Notes: generated by a model not told the origin, from the letters alone. DNA of 61,041 nucleotides from Prevotella sp. (GCA_017402445.1 JAFPME010000001.1:1-61041), one strand, 5' to 3'. Positions 25,314-35,173 are shown, numbered from the stretch's first letter. Made by a program: numbers and translations.

Positions 25314-28169
25314 TTATTCAAACACGAACGTTGCGCCGATCATGTGATAGCCTTTCGCCCAGTGAGGCTGAGCAGAAGGGCCGTTCAGGTCGGTGGTGTT
25401 CACCTTGTTGCGCACGGCAGGTATCGCTTTCAGAATGCTGATGCCCGTCTGTGGCAGGTCGAAAAGGATGTGGTCGCGACCGTCGCGCGGTTGATAGATG
25501 CCCACATAGTCGTGCGTGTCGAGGTCGGTGATGCCGATGCGGCCCTCGGTGGTCTGCAGCTGCATCCACGAAACATCGCCGAAGTAGCCCTTGAACTCAG
25601 GATATTCCCATGACTCGGCGGGAACGGGGTCGTTGTAGTCGGTCGTCCAGTAGCCGTACTGCGGGCCTTCCTGTCGGTTCTGCCACACGCGATAAGGACC
25701 GCGGCCCACCCATCGCTTGGAGCGCACCAGTTGCTCGGGATAGTCGAAACTGATGCCTAAGAGATCGACAACGCCGTTGAACGCGTAGCCTACCGAAACG
25801 TGAACGCGGCCATCCGGCCAGAAATCCCACGCCACTTGGTCGATACTGCCGTGGCGATAGTGGGCGATGAGCTCGCCATTGTGCCATTCGAAGTGGGAGA
25901 ACTGACCTTGATCGGCATATTCAGTGTACTGTGTCTTCTTGTCGAAAGCCTGTTTGTCATCGTGGTTGTAGAAGCCGTCTTGCGATCGGTCGGCACGCTT
26001 GGCGGCCACCAGTCGCGGACCTTGCAGCGAAATCTTTCCTCGGGCAGTCTGCACATGGGTAAGACGGCCGTCCTGTTTCGAGAAAACGTAAGTTTTACCC
26101 TGCGATTCGACGGTCAGATATGCATCGTCCTCAGTGTGAATCGGCTCATCGTGTATGTAAACTGAATCGACGATGTCTATCAAAGGATTGGGGAAACTCC
26201 AGGTGAAGATGTTGCGGCCGTGTGGATCGGTGGCACTGATTTCCACCACTTCGGCAAGACTCTCAGGCAAACCGATGGTGGCGCTCTGGCCTGGCTCCAC
26301 ACTGGGAACACGCAACGTGCCCTTTCCCACGACGCTCACTTCGTTATCGTTCATAGCGGGCATGTCAAGCAGTCGGTAACTGAAGCGGCAGTCGCTGAGA
26401 TTGGTGAAATCGTAGCGATTGTGCAGCTCTATCTGTTTGTTGCGGACATTGAGCTCCACGGGGCTCCACACCTCGCGGATGGTATAGAAAGAGCCTTCTT
26501 TTTCCATGTGGGGACCCACAATGCCGTCGGCACCGAAGTTGCCCATACAGTCGACGATGTTGTTCTGGTCAGTCCGCACGACGCCCTGGTCCATCAGGTC
26601 CCACAGAAAACCGCCGGCGCAACGCGAATTCGACATCATCAGTTGCCAGTAGTCGCGCAGTCCGGCCCCGTGTCCGCCGTCGTAGAGACCGTGCAGGAAC
26701 TCGGTGGGCATGAAGATCTCCTTCTGTCGCATGTATTCTGCCGTCTCGCCCCATGAGCGGTAGTGCTTTGTTTCGAAGCCGTTGCGGTTGGCCCAGGGAT
26801 AGAGAACGACGCGCTTTTGTGGGTCGAACTTCCCGAAGAAGGGCTCCAGGTCGTAGTTGAAACCGCCTTCGTTGCCGTTACTCCAGAAAAGAATACTCGG
26901 ATGATTGACGTCACGCGTCACCATTTCCTCCACTAACTGTGCTCCGTTGATGGTTTCGTGAGCCCAATGCCAGCCGGGCAGCTCGCACTCCACGTAGAGG
27001 CCGAGCGAGTCGCAGGCGTCAAGAAACTCAGGATCGGCGGGATAGTGGCTGAGGCGAACGGCGTTCATGTTCATCGACTTGATGAGTTCCACGTCCTCAA
27101 TGTTCTTCGCCTTGGAGAGTGTGCGACCGGTCTCGGGGCGGAACGAGTGTCGGTTGACGCCCTTGACGATGACTTTCTGCCCGTTGACGAAGAGTCCGTC
27201 TTCTTCGCAGCCATAAACATGTCTGGAATTTTCGACGTTTTGCAGTCCTGTATTCTTGTAGCTGTGACGGTATTCGATGGTGCGGAAGCCAAAACGCTGG
27301 CGCTCGATGTGCAGCGTGCGGCCCTGCGCGTCTTTCAGCGTAAACACGGCGGTGTAGAGATTCGGTGTCTCAGCGTTCCACAGACGAGGGCTTTTCACAG
27401 CGAAGTCTACGCGTAGCTGGTCGCCGCCGCGATGGTCTGTGGTGGCGTTGGCTGTCTTTTTCCCGTTTGCGTCGATGATATCAACGTTGACAGAACCCTT
27501 GGGAAGGGCGCGGTTGAGGAAGACATCGGCCATGAAACGACCGTCGGCGCGCGCATCGATGGCCACACGCTGGATGTTCTGCACGGGTTTGCTGACGATG
27601 AACACTGGTCGCCAGATACCTCCGAAGTTCCAGTAGTCGGCACGACGCTCGGCCAGGTTCACTTGCGGGCTGTCACTCTCTTTCTTCACCGTCACTTCCA
27701 GCCTGTTTGTCTTCTTGCCGAAGAAGACGCGGTCGCTGACATCGAACTGGAACCGCGTAAAACCACCTTGATGGAGGCCGCGACCAGCCTTGCGGCCGTT
27801 GATAGTGACATTTGCATCGGTCATTACGGCCTCGAAGGTGAGCAGGATCTGCCGTCCGGCCCACTCTTGTGGCAGTTGGAACTCATATCGGTAAAGGCCT
27901 TGCTCGTCGGCGATGCCCTCGGGAGTGGCCTTGCCGTAGAAGCGCATGCCGTACTGGTAGGTGCCGAAGCCCTGCAGTTCCCAGCACGAGGGAACGCCGA
28001 TCTTCGTCCATTGTCCGGCATTACGTCCGTCGGTGCACTTGAAGTCCCATTCAACCATGTCGTCGCAGCCCCTGCCGCTGAGGTATTGGCGGTGGGTTTC
28101 GCAGTCATTTTGTGCTGACAGTGCCATGGCGAAGGCAGCTGCCAGCATAGAGGTGAGAATCCGTTTCAT
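25314..28169 (-). CDS. GH2 beta-galactosidase-like enzyme, exported
   Basis: 951 residues with a signal peptide (residues 1-19). Standard GH2 order: jelly-roll sugar-binding domain, immunoglobulin-like domain, (beta/alpha)8 barrel, then C-terminal beta domains (Bgal_small_N-like). The acid/base glutamate is in ILFWSNGNEGG (residue about 445) and the nucleophile is in FMPTEFLHG (residue about 503). GH2 covers beta-galactosidase, beta-mannosidase and beta-glucuronidase; the overall architecture and length favour a LacZ-type galactosidase, acting on galactan or arabinogalactan side chains. It is the first gene of the leftward operon; a -7 element lies at the end of the upstream wbqC-like gene. 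Confidence 0.9.
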   Translation of the reverse strand: MKRILTSMLAAAFAMALSAQNDCETHRQYLSGRGCDDMVEWDFKCTDGRNAGQWTKIGVPSCWELQGFGTYQYGMRFYGKATPEGIADEQGLYRYEFQLPQEWAGRQILLTFEAVMTDANVTINGRKAGRGLHQGGFTRFQFDVSDRVFFGKKTNRLEVTVKKESDSPQVNLAERRADYWNFGGIWRPVFIVSKPVQNIQRVAIDARADGRFMADVFLNRALPKGSVNVDIIDANGKKTANATTDHRGGDQLRVDFAVKSPRLWNAETPNLYTAVFTLKDAQGRTLHIERQRFGFRTIEYRHSYKNTGLQNVENSRHVYGCEEDGLFVNGQKVIVKGVNRHSFRPETGRTLSKAKNIEDVELIKSMNMNAVRLSHYPADPEFLDACDSLGLYVECELPGWHWAHETINGAQLVEEMVTRDVNHPSILFWSNGNEGGFNYDLEPFFGKFDPQKRVVLYPWANRNGFETKHYRSWGETAEYMRQKEIFMPTEFLHGLYDGGHGAGLRDYWQLMMSNSRCAGGFLWDLMDQGVVRTDQNNIVDCMGNFGADGIVGPHMEKEGSFYTIREVWSPVELNVRNKQIELHNRYDFTNLSDCRFSYRLLDMPAMNDNEVSVVGKGTLRVPSVEPGQSATIGLPESLAEVVEISATDPHGRNIFTWSFPNPLIDIVDSVYIHDEPIHTEDDAYLTVESQGKTYVFSKQDGRLTHVQTARGKISLQGPRLVAAKRADRSQDGFYNHDDKQAFDKKTQYTEYADQGQFSHFEWHNGELIAHYRHGSIDQVAWDFWPDGRVHVSVGYAFNGVVDLLGISFDYPEQLVRSKRWVGRGPYRVWQNRQEGPQYGYWTTDYNDPVPAESWEYPEFKGYFGDVSWMQLQTTEGRIGITDLDTHDYVGIYQPRDGRDHILFDLPQTGISILKAIPAVRNKVNTTDLNGPSAQPHWAKGYHMIGATFVFE

Positions 28170-28240
28170 ACGTACCTTATTTTATATATGGACTCCGAAA
28201 GAAAGGATTTGTAACTAAACAGAAAGGTAATTTGAACTCT

Positions 28241-28963
28241 TCAAAGGTAGAGGATGCTCTCGTTGCCCATGTTGAAGAGCAAATCGAGGATGCTAAGGTT
28301 GGGCAGGAAGCCGTGTTTCTGCTGGTAAACCTGATAATAGGAGCGCGGTTCAAACGTTGGATCGGGCAGTGGATGCTTGGGTCGGATGGCCTCACGGTAA
28401 TCGGCGAAACTCGTCCCTGCCACTGAATGCGCAACGGATGATGGGGAAACAAGACTGGATGAAAGTGCCTCGGCGGTGGTAGTGGTGGTGACATCGGAAG
28501 AAGATGGAGCTGCTGCGGTGGCGATAAAAGTGTCAGTGAGCTCGATGTTGGGGGTGATATCGAGCAGTTCGCACATCTTCTGGGTGATGTCAAGGTTGAA
28601 ATCAAAGAGGAAATCCCAGTGTCGCTCGAAGAAGGGATGGAGATCGTCGGCGTAGTAGTCGAAAAACGGGCTGTCTCCGTAAGCACTGCGCAGGGCGTTC
28701 CAGTGTTCCGAGCGCCATTTCCCGTGATTGCTGATGCGGATGTCCTTCATTCGCGTCGCTGAAGCCTGTATCGATCCGTTGTCGCGCTCAATGGGGATGG
28801 TGAGTGACTGCATGCCCTGCGTGGTTGCTATGACGCAGCGGTTACGATAGGTCTGCTTGATGAAGCTGTCGTACTGTTCAATCAGCACGTGGTCGTAGCG
28901 GTTCAGTTTCTGATACCACTGCACCGGTCCGAAGTATGTGGAAGAAAGCAAGGCTGTTGTCAT
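28241..28963 (-). CDS. WbqC family protein
   Basis: 240 residues from MTTALLSSTYFGPVQWYQKL, which is the family's conserved beginning; an ATG 30 bases upstream is less suitable. WbqC-like proteins occur in O-antigen and cell-surface gene sets and next to signal peptidase genes in Bacteroidota; their activity is not established. Matching landmarks: NRCVIATTQGMQSLTIPIER and WRSEHWNALRSAYGDSPFFD. The C-terminal third holds a low-complexity Ser/Thr/Ala stretch (residues about 165-195) that looks like an insertion between conserved parts. It belongs to the dapB-lepB block. Confidence 0.88.
   Translation of the reverse strand: MTTALLSSTYFGPVQWYQKLNRYDHVLIEQYDSFIKQTYRNRCVIATTQGMQSLTIPIERDNGSIQASATRMKDIRISNHGKWRSEHWNALRSAYGDSPFFDYYADDLHPFFERHWDFLFDFNLDITQKMCELLDITPNIELTDTFIATAAAPSSSDVTTTTTAEALSSSLVSPSSVAHSVAGTSFADYREAIRPKHPLPDPTFEPRSYYQVYQQKHGFLPNLSILDLLFNMGNESILYL
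28242..28249 (-). promoter_or_regulatory. -7 element for the GH2-GH78 operon
   Basis: TACCTTTG on the minus strand, overlapping the last codons of the wbqC-like gene, about 72 bases before the GH2 start. No clear -33 TTTG, so an activator may be needed. Confidence 0.45.
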
Positions 28964-29002
28964 TTGTACATGAAGAAAGGTTGACGAAACCAAGACCGAT
29001 GG

Positions 29003-29440
29003 TCATTTCCAGAATCTGAGGTTATAAGCGCGTCCGACGATGTCGGTTTTTCTGACCAGTTTGCATCGTCCTTGTCCTATGTTCAACAGGTAGTAGTTCT
29101 CATGCTGGCAGGAACACTGGCGGCACGCGCACTCCTTGGGTAGTGCAAACGCTGTGCTGTCGGTCCTGACAGTGTCGCCGGGCGCGTTTTCCACTATGGC
29201 GATGCCGGCTGTTTTCTCTTTGAAGACCACCAGTTCACCTTTGCTGAACAGCTTCCCCCACTGCAGTTTGTTGACGAAGACGCGGTCATTTTTGCGCAGC
29301 AATGGCTCCATGTACGAGTCAGTAACACGATAGATGTTGAAGGCATAGCGCTTCACGACCATAACGATGCACAGCAAAAGAAGACAATTAACCATCAACA
29401 ATGTGCATTGTCGCAGAAGATACTTTCTTTGTTTGCTCAT
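29003..29440 (-). CDS. degenerate S26 signal peptidase paralogue
   Basis: 145 residues: one membrane helix (residues about 12-30), then a compressed signal peptidase fold. Box B reads DSYMEPLL, where the residue just before Met (the nucleophile serine in LepB, SGSM) is Tyr. Box D reads AIVENAPGD where active enzymes have KRxxGxPGD, so the general-base lysine is Ala. Box E (GDNRxxSxDSR) is not recognisable. The protein probably cannot cleave by the normal Ser/Lys dyad. It is encoded 38 bases after the full-length lepB, so a role as partner or regulator is possible. A four-cysteine CACRQCSC segment may bind metal. Confidence 0.75.
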   Translation of the reverse strand: MSKQRKYLLRQCTLLMVNCLLLLCIVMVVKRYAFNIYRVTDSYMEPLLRKNDRVFVNKLQWGKLFSKGELVVFKEKTAGIAIVENAPGDTVRTDSTAFALPKECACRQCSCQHENYYLLNIGQGRCKLVRKTDIVGRAYNLRFWK

Positions 29441-29478
29441 TGTTAATGGTTAATTGCAGCTGATAGATAATGATTGGT

Positions 29479-30921
29479 TTATTTAATATTGTCGACCCAG
29501 CGGAACAGACGGTTCCAGCGGACACCCGAGATGCCCCCGCGGTCGGGGTCGGAGCTCCACCAGATGAAGATGGGCTTGCCCACGATGTGGTCTTCGGGAA
29601 CGAAGCCCCAGTAGCGTGAGTCGGCCGAGTTGTGGCGGTTGTCGCCCATCATCCAGTAGTAGTCCAGCTTGAACGTGTAGCTGTCGGTCTGTTTTCCGTT
29701 GATGAATATTTTCCCGTCCTTCACTTTCAGGTCGTTGCCTTCATACACCTTGATGGGCCGTTCGTAGATAGCGATGTTGTCCATGCTGAGCTTGAGGCTC
29801 TCACCTTTTTTGGGAATCCACACAGGTCCGTAGTTGTCGCGCGTCCATCCGGTGTGGGCATTGCGCGGATAGGTCTCACCTACGCGGGCTGTCGTCACCG
29901 GCTGAATGCTCTCCACGTAGTCCTTGTGGTTGAGCAGTCCTTCTTTGGCAGCTTTCGTCAGCGGCATGCTGCCCTCTTGCGTGAGGTCTCTGATTTGCTC
30001 AATGCTGATGCCCAGCTCCTTGAGCAGCTCGTCGGGCAGGTATTGCTTCAGCTTCACGGCGTAGGTATACTGTACGTTGTCGGGCTCTTTGTTCGGTTTG
30101 CCGTCCAGATAGACGATGTGGTCCTTGATCTGCAGCGTCTGTCCGGGCAGGCCCACGCAGCGCTTCACGTAGTTTTCGCGCCGGTCGGTGGGTCGTGAGT
30201 CCACTTTGCCCAACACTTTCTCGTTCTGTTTGACATACTCCTGCCCGAGGCGATAGATTTCCTCGTAGAGCTCGTATACCTGACGGCTCGATAGAGAGTC
30301 GAGATTGGGCATGCCGTGTTCCTGAACGTACATGGTCTCGCCTGCGTCGTACACCATGTGGTAGTATTCCGTCTGGTATGGCTGTTCGGTGCAGATGGTG
30401 TCGCCGGCAGGATAGTTGAACACTACGATGTCGTTCAGTTGCACTTTGCCCAGACCTGGCACACGGCGATAGTCCCACTGCGGCCATTCGATGTACGACT
30501 TGCAATCGAATACGGGCAGTGTGTGCTGTGTCAGCGGCATGGTGAGCGGCGTCTGCGGGATGCGCGGCCCGTAGCTCACTTTCGACACGAAGAGATAGTC
30601 GCCCGTCAGGAGCGATTTCTCAAGCGAACTTGACGGAATGACGTAGTTCTGGAAGAAGAACAGGTTGATGAAATAGACGGCCACGAGGGCGAACACCAGT
30701 GCATCGACCCATGACATGACCCATCTGACGGGTCCTTCCGACTCTTTCCACCATTGCCATTTGATTTTTTTCGTGATATAGATGTCGTAGATGAAAGGCA
30801 CAACAATCAGTCCCCACCACGATTTCACCCAAAAGAGGAACAGCAGGTAGAGCACCAGCACGCCGATGAACTTTGCCCACTGCACCTTCATATTCAGTTT
30901 TTCTTTTTTCTTGTCGATCAT
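29479..30921 (-). CDS. lepB: signal peptidase I
   Basis: 480 residues, long for LepB because of insertions between the boxes, as usual in Bacteroidota. It has two N-terminal membrane helices (about 14-32 and 70-92). Box B is VIPSSSLEKSLLTGDYLFVS with the nucleophile serine before Leu; box D is ENYVKRCVGLPGQT with the base lysine; box E is MGDNRHNSADSRYWGFVPED. It cleaves signal peptides at the outer face of the inner membrane. It is followed by the degenerate paralogue and wbqC and preceded by dapB, 88 bases away. Confidence 0.93.
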   Translation of the reverse strand: MIDKKKEKLNMKVQWAKFIGVLVLYLLFLFWVKSWWGLIVVPFIYDIYITKKIKWQWWKESEGPVRWVMSWVDALVFALVAVYFINLFFFQNYVIPSSSLEKSLLTGDYLFVSKVSYGPRIPQTPLTMPLTQHTLPVFDCKSYIEWPQWDYRRVPGLGKVQLNDIVVFNYPAGDTICTEQPYQTEYYHMVYDAGETMYVQEHGMPNLDSLSSRQVYELYEEIYRLGQEYVKQNEKVLGKVDSRPTDRRENYVKRCVGLPGQTLQIKDHIVYLDGKPNKEPDNVQYTYAVKLKQYLPDELLKELGISIEQIRDLTQEGSMPLTKAAKEGLLNHKDYVESIQPVTTARVGETYPRNAHTGWTRDNYGPVWIPKKGESLKLSMDNIAIYERPIKVYEGNDLKVKDGKIFINGKQTDSYTFKLDYYWMMGDNRHNSADSRYWGFVPEDHIVGKPIFIWWSSDPDRGGISGVRWNRLFRWVDNIK

Positions 30922-31009
30922 GATTCTTTTTTTAGTGATTCCAGCTTGGCCGGTTATCTGGCCTATATAGTCAGCATGGTCAATCTGTTTTTCAGACTAT
31001 ATAGACTAT

Positions 31010-31726
31010 CTAAAACTTAAACATATCCGAAATGGTGAGCAGACCGTCGTGCTCGGCGGTGTATTCGGCGGCCAGTACGGCTCCCAGGGCAAAGCCCTTC
31101 CGCGAATGGGCATCGTGGCTGATGGTGATCAGGTCGGCCTCCGAGTCGTAGCGCACGGTGTGGATGCCCGGAACCTCGCCGCGCCGGATGTGGTCCACGC
31201 GCAGCAACTTCGGATCAGTGGTCTCTTCGGCCCACGCCTCCTTGCGGTCGATGTTCTCCACTATCTCCTCAGCCAGCGTGATGGCCGTGCCGCTGGGATG
31301 GTCGAGCTTGTGAACGTGGTGCGTCTCCTCCATCTCAACGTCGTACTGCGGGAACTGGTTCATGATTTTCGCCAGATAGCGGTTCACGGCCGAGAAGATG
31401 GCCACGCCGATGGAGAAGTTGGAAGCCCAGAACAGCGTGCGGCCGCCCTCGCTGCACAGTCGGCGAACCTCGTCGCCGTGCTCCTTCATCCAGCCCGTGG
31501 AGCCCGAGACCACCTTCACGCCCTGTTCCCAAGCGCGCAGATAGTTGCCGTAGGCTGCCGTCGGATTGGTGAACTCAATGGCCACATCGGCCGAAGCAAA
31601 GGCGTCGGAGTCGAAGTCCTGTTGGTTGTCAATGTCGATAATGCTCACGATTTCATGGCCACGGCCGATGGCAATCTGCTCAATCATCTTGCCCATCTTC
31701 CCATAGCCTATCAATGCTATTTTCAT
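31010..31726 (-). CDS. dapB: 4-hydroxy-tetrahydrodipicolinate reductase
   Basis: 238 residues. It catalyses the NAD(P)H reduction step of lysine and diaminopimelate synthesis. The Rossmann loop is MKIALIGYGKMGKM and the substrate/catalytic segment is ETHHVHKLDHPSGTA (residues about 135-149). It is shorter than the E. coli protein, as usual for this phylum. A full promoter lies 25-55 bases upstream on the minus strand, so dapB is the first gene of the dapB-lepB-paralogue-wbqC set. Confidence 0.95.
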   Translation of the reverse strand: MKIALIGYGKMGKMIEQIAIGRGHEIVSIIDIDNQQDFDSDAFASADVAIEFTNPTAAYGNYLRAWEQGVKVVSGSTGWMKEHGDEVRRLCSEGGRTLFWASNFSIGVAIFSAVNRYLAKIMNQFPQYDVEMEETHHVHKLDHPSGTAITLAEEIVENIDRKEAWAEETTDPKLLRVDHIRRGEVPGIHTVRYDSEADLITISHDAHSRKGFALGAVLAAEYTAEHDGLLTISDMFKF

Positions 31727-31750
31727 AATTCTTTCAGTTTAAACCATTTG

Positions 31751-31781
31751 CAAAAGTACAGCAAAACGCGCACACCACAAA
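31751..31781 (-). promoter_or_regulatory. dapB promoter
   Basis: On the minus strand, TTTG (31778-31781), 19 bases, then TACTTTTG (31751-31758). The leader would be about 15-20 bases. Confidence 0.7.
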
Positions 31782-31918
31782 AAAACTATACCTTTTTTAA
31801 TATTTCTTTCCAATTAGAAAAGGCTTCTGCCCTTCAGACATCCCCATGTGAACCTCACAATCGCTGCCTTGGGTACAAATGCGCAGCCGTTGCGTCATTT
31901 TCAAAATAATGTAGAACT

Positions 31919-34900
31919 ATGAACCCAAGATACCTTTTTTTTATAGCAAGCCTGTTCATTCTGATGCTCTGCCATGCTGCTCCGAAACCGAAAAAGCAGC
32001 TGTTTGTCCCCATGGACTACAGCACCTGCGGCTACAGAGCCTCGGAACAAGCGATACCCGACGTGCCCAACGTGCTCTTCGTAGAAGCCAGTGAGGGCGA
32101 CTGCTCCGACCTGCTGCAGCGTTGCATCGACTATGTTTCGACGATGAAACCCGACCGCGAGGGTTGTCGCGGCGCCATTCTTCTGGGCGAGGGCACGTTC
32201 CGACTCAGCCAGGCGCTGCGCATCCAGACCTCGGGCATCGTCATTCGTGGCATGGGAAAGGGAAAGACCGTTCTGCGAAAGCTGGGGGCCGACCGCGGCG
32301 CTGCCATCTATCTGGAGGGTCAGCGCAGGATGACGACGGGTGATACCGTCAGCGTTGCGAGCGAAAAAGTGACCGCCGGGAGTACACGACTGACGCTGTC
32401 GGCCGACGCCGGACTGCATGTGGGTGACCGTATACAGATTGTCCGGCCATCCACCGAGGCGTGGATCACATCGCTCGCGATGGGCGATTTCGGCGGTGGG
32501 CTCGACTATACAGGCTGGAAACCGGGCGACATCGACATCACGTGGGACCGGACCGTGACCGCTGTCGAGGGAAACACGCTGACGCTCGACGCCCCGCTGA
32601 CAACAGCCATCAGTCCCGTTTACGGCGGAGCATTCGTCTGCAAAGGATTCAATCAGGGCGAGATGACAGAGTGCGGCATCGAGAACCTGAGCATCGAAGG
32701 GCTCGAGGGTACCGTACATCCGAAGTTCGAGGATCACTGCTGGGACGGCATCTTCGTGGAGAACGCCCGCGACTGCTGGGTGCGCCGCGTGGACTTCAGG
32801 CGCTTGGCGGGCTCGGCGGTGAACATTCAGAAGCATGTGAGCCGCATGACCGTGGAGGATTGCGTGGCCGATGAGCCCGTCTCCGAGGTGGGCGGCTGGC
32901 GACGCTGCGTCTTCCTAACGCGCGGACAGCAGACACTCATCCAGCGGTGCATCTCCCGACACGGCATCCACGACTTCGCCGCTGGCTATTGTGCCGCCGG
33001 ACCGAACGCGTTCGTGCAGTGCGAAGGCGAAGAGTCGCTCGGATTCAGCGGCAGCATCGGCTCGTGGGCAGCCGGACTGCTGTTCGACATCGTGAACATC
33101 GACGGCCATGACCTCTGCTTCCGCAATCTGGAACAGTTTCAGTTCGGCACCGGATGGAACACCGCCAACAGCATGATGTGGCAATGCACCGCCTCAACGC
33201 TCTGGTGCTACAGCCCCGACGACGACAATCGGTCGAGCGCGCACGGCTGTTGGGGCACGCTGACCGGCAACGGCAACTGGACCAGCAGCAACGACCACGT
33301 GCAGCCGCGCAGTCTTTTCTACTCACAACTGGAGCAGCGACTCACCGGCGATTCTGCCTCCCAGTCCCGTACGTTGCGGTATGACCGCAACCCCTCAGCA
33401 ACGACAACCCCACCGAAAGGCTGGATCCTGCCCCGACCCACCGATGCCACGAGCTCGCCTACACCCGAACAAGCCCATGAGCTGGCCCAGGCCTCGCTCA
33501 CGCAGCCCCGCCTGACGCTCGAAATGTGGCTCGACAGCATTCCCTACACAGCCAGTCTGTCTGCCCAGGGACTGAAACGCGGCTCCAACTTGACGGCCCG
33601 CGACCTCGCCAACAGCCATCGGCCAACAGCCAACAAACGTCCCGTAGGCCGCGGTATTACCGCAGCTTCCGCTCCCTTCGCCGTCACCGACGGGCACCTG
33701 ACGGTCTCCGGACGGCTCATCACGGGCAATCGCTACGACATTCCGTGGTGGAGCGGCCGCGTGAAAGACAACTTCTGCGAGCATGGAGCACGCCCGGCCA
33801 TCACCCGTTTTGTTCCGGGACGCGAGGGAACGGGCTGGACCGACCGCATCGACTCCGTGGTCTGCTTCCTCAGCAAGGGCCATTACGCCCTGCTCGACCA
33901 TAACTACGGCCTTTGGTACGACCTTCGTCGCACCGACCACGAGCGTGTGCGCCGTGCCGACGGCGACGTCTGGGCTCCCTTCTACGAGCAACCCTTCGCA
34001 CGCAGTGGCCAGGGAACGGCATGGGACGGACTGAGCCGCTACGACCTGACGCAGCCCAACGCCTGGTACTGGGGCCGTCTGCGCGCCTTTGCCGACCGTG
34101 GAGCCGACCGTGGACTGCTGCTCTTCAACAACCATTACTTCCAGCACAACATCCTCGAAGCTGGCGCTCACTGGGTGGATTGCCCGTGGCGACCCGTCAA
34201 CAACGTGAACAACACCGGCGCATCGTTCCCCGAACCGGTGCCGTTCGCAGGCGACAAGCGCATCTTCATCGCCGAACAGTTCTACAACGACGCCGACACT
34301 GCCCTTCGCAGGCAGCACCGTCAGTACATCCGCATGTGCCTCGAAGAGCTGAAAGACCAGCCCAACGCCGTCCATCTGATCAGTGCTGAGTACACCGGAC
34401 CCCTCCACTTCACGCGTTTCTGGCTGCAGACCATCGCCGAATGGGAAGCCGAGACGGGCCGCCATCCGCTCGTTGCCCTGAGCTGCACGAAGGATGCCCA
34501 GGACCAGATACTCGCCGACAAGGAGCTGAGCCGCGTGGTCGACATCATCGACATACGCTACTGGCACTATAACACCGACGGTCTGTGGGCTCCCAAAGCC
34601 GGTGGCAACCTGGCGCCGCGGCAGTGGATGCGCAAGATGAAGGTGGGCAAGACGGGACAGGACGAGGCTTACCGCGCCGTGCGCGAGTATCGTGAGCGCT
34701 ATCCGCAGAAAGCCGTCACCTTCTTCTCACAGCAGTATCCCGACTACGGCTGGGCCATCCTCATGGCAGGCGGCTCGCTGCCCAACGTGCAGATTGGCAG
34801 CGACAAGCTGCTGGCCGACGTCTCGCTGATGCGCCCGATGGATGCCGACGGCTGCTGGCTGTTGGGAAATGGCGAAGTAGGCTACTTGGTCTACGTACGC

Positions 34901-35074
34901 TCGGCCGACGCTGCTCACGTGCCGACAACCCCCGGCCGTTATGCCGTCTGGCGCATTGACCGTGCGACGGGAGCCGTCACACCGCTTTCTAAGTCGCTCC
35001 GTCTCGGTGCCTACTATCCCTTGAACGCTGTCGGCGAGGGTTCAGTGCTGTGGTTGCAACGCCTCGGACGCTGA
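31919..35074 (+). CDS. large exported beta-helix protein with DUF6298-like C-terminal region
   Basis: 1051 residues with a signal peptide (residues 1-21, ending LCHA). Residues about 50-430 read as a pectin-lyase-type right-handed beta-helix (ILLGEGTFRLSQALRIQTSG, SGIVIRGMGKGKTVLRK, VRRVDFRRLAGSAVNIQKHV). The C-terminal half (FNNHYFQHNILEAGAHWVDC, ALSCTKDAQDQILADKELS) resembles the domain I know as DUF6298, probably a TIM-barrel-like fold; that name is from memory. The combination suggests a polysaccharide lyase or hydrolase acting on pectin; the reaction is unknown. It stands alone, rightward, between dapB and an ECF sigma gene. Confidence 0.7.
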   Translation: MNPRYLFFIASLFILMLCHAAPKPKKQLFVPMDYSTCGYRASEQAIPDVPNVLFVEASEGDCSDLLQRCIDYVSTMKPDREGCRGAILLGEGTFRLSQALRIQTSGIVIRGMGKGKTVLRKLGADRGAAIYLEGQRRMTTGDTVSVASEKVTAGSTRLTLSADAGLHVGDRIQIVRPSTEAWITSLAMGDFGGGLDYTGWKPGDIDITWDRTVTAVEGNTLTLDAPLTTAISPVYGGAFVCKGFNQGEMTECGIENLSIEGLEGTVHPKFEDHCWDGIFVENARDCWVRRVDFRRLAGSAVNIQKHVSRMTVEDCVADEPVSEVGGWRRCVFLTRGQQTLIQRCISRHGIHDFAAGYCAAGPNAFVQCEGEESLGFSGSIGSWAAGLLFDIVNIDGHDLCFRNLEQFQFGTGWNTANSMMWQCTASTLWCYSPDDDNRSSAHGCWGTLTGNGNWTSSNDHVQPRSLFYSQLEQRLTGDSASQSRTLRYDRNPSATTTPPKGWILPRPTDATSSPTPEQAHELAQASLTQPRLTLEMWLDSIPYTASLSAQGLKRGSNLTARDLANSHRPTANKRPVGRGITAASAPFAVTDGHLTVSGRLITGNRYDIPWWSGRVKDNFCEHGARPAITRFVPGREGTGWTDRIDSVVCFLSKGHYALLDHNYGLWYDLRRTDHERVRRADGDVWAPFYEQPFARSGQGTAWDGLSRYDLTQPNAWYWGRLRAFADRGADRGLLLFNNHYFQHNILEAGAHWVDCPWRPVNNVNNTGASFPEPVPFAGDKRIFIAEQFYNDADTALRRQHRQYIRMCLEELKDQPNAVHLISAEYTGPLHFTRFWLQTIAEWEAETGRHPLVALSCTKDAQDQILADKELSRVVDIIDIRYWHYNTDGLWAPKAGGNLAPRQWMRKMKVGKTGQDEAYRAVREYRERYPQKAVTFFSQQYPDYGWAILMAGGSLPNVQIGSDKLLADVSLMRPMDADGCWLLGNGEVGYLVYVRSADAAHVPTTPGRYAVWRIDRATGAVTPLSKSLRLGAYYPLNAVGEGSVLWLQRLGR

Positions 35075-35123
35075 CCCTTCGTTGCATCCGAAAACCCCTT
35101 TTCGCTGCCTTGTACCCACTGAA

Positions 35124-35173
35124 TTGGTGAAAAATTGATAAAAATCAAGCGTTTTATCAAAAAATTTCACCAA
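35124..35173. repeat. long AT-rich inverted repeat
   Basis: TTGGTGAAAAATTGATAAAA pairs imperfectly (small bulge) with the segment ending TTTCACCAA. It lies between the beta-helix gene stop and the sigma gene; it may terminate the former or control the latter. Confidence 0.6.

Noticed and set aside
31901-32836. 311-residue ORF antisense to the beta-helix gene
   Set aside because: Overlaps the signal peptide and helix region of a strong gene; no domain or ribosome site.
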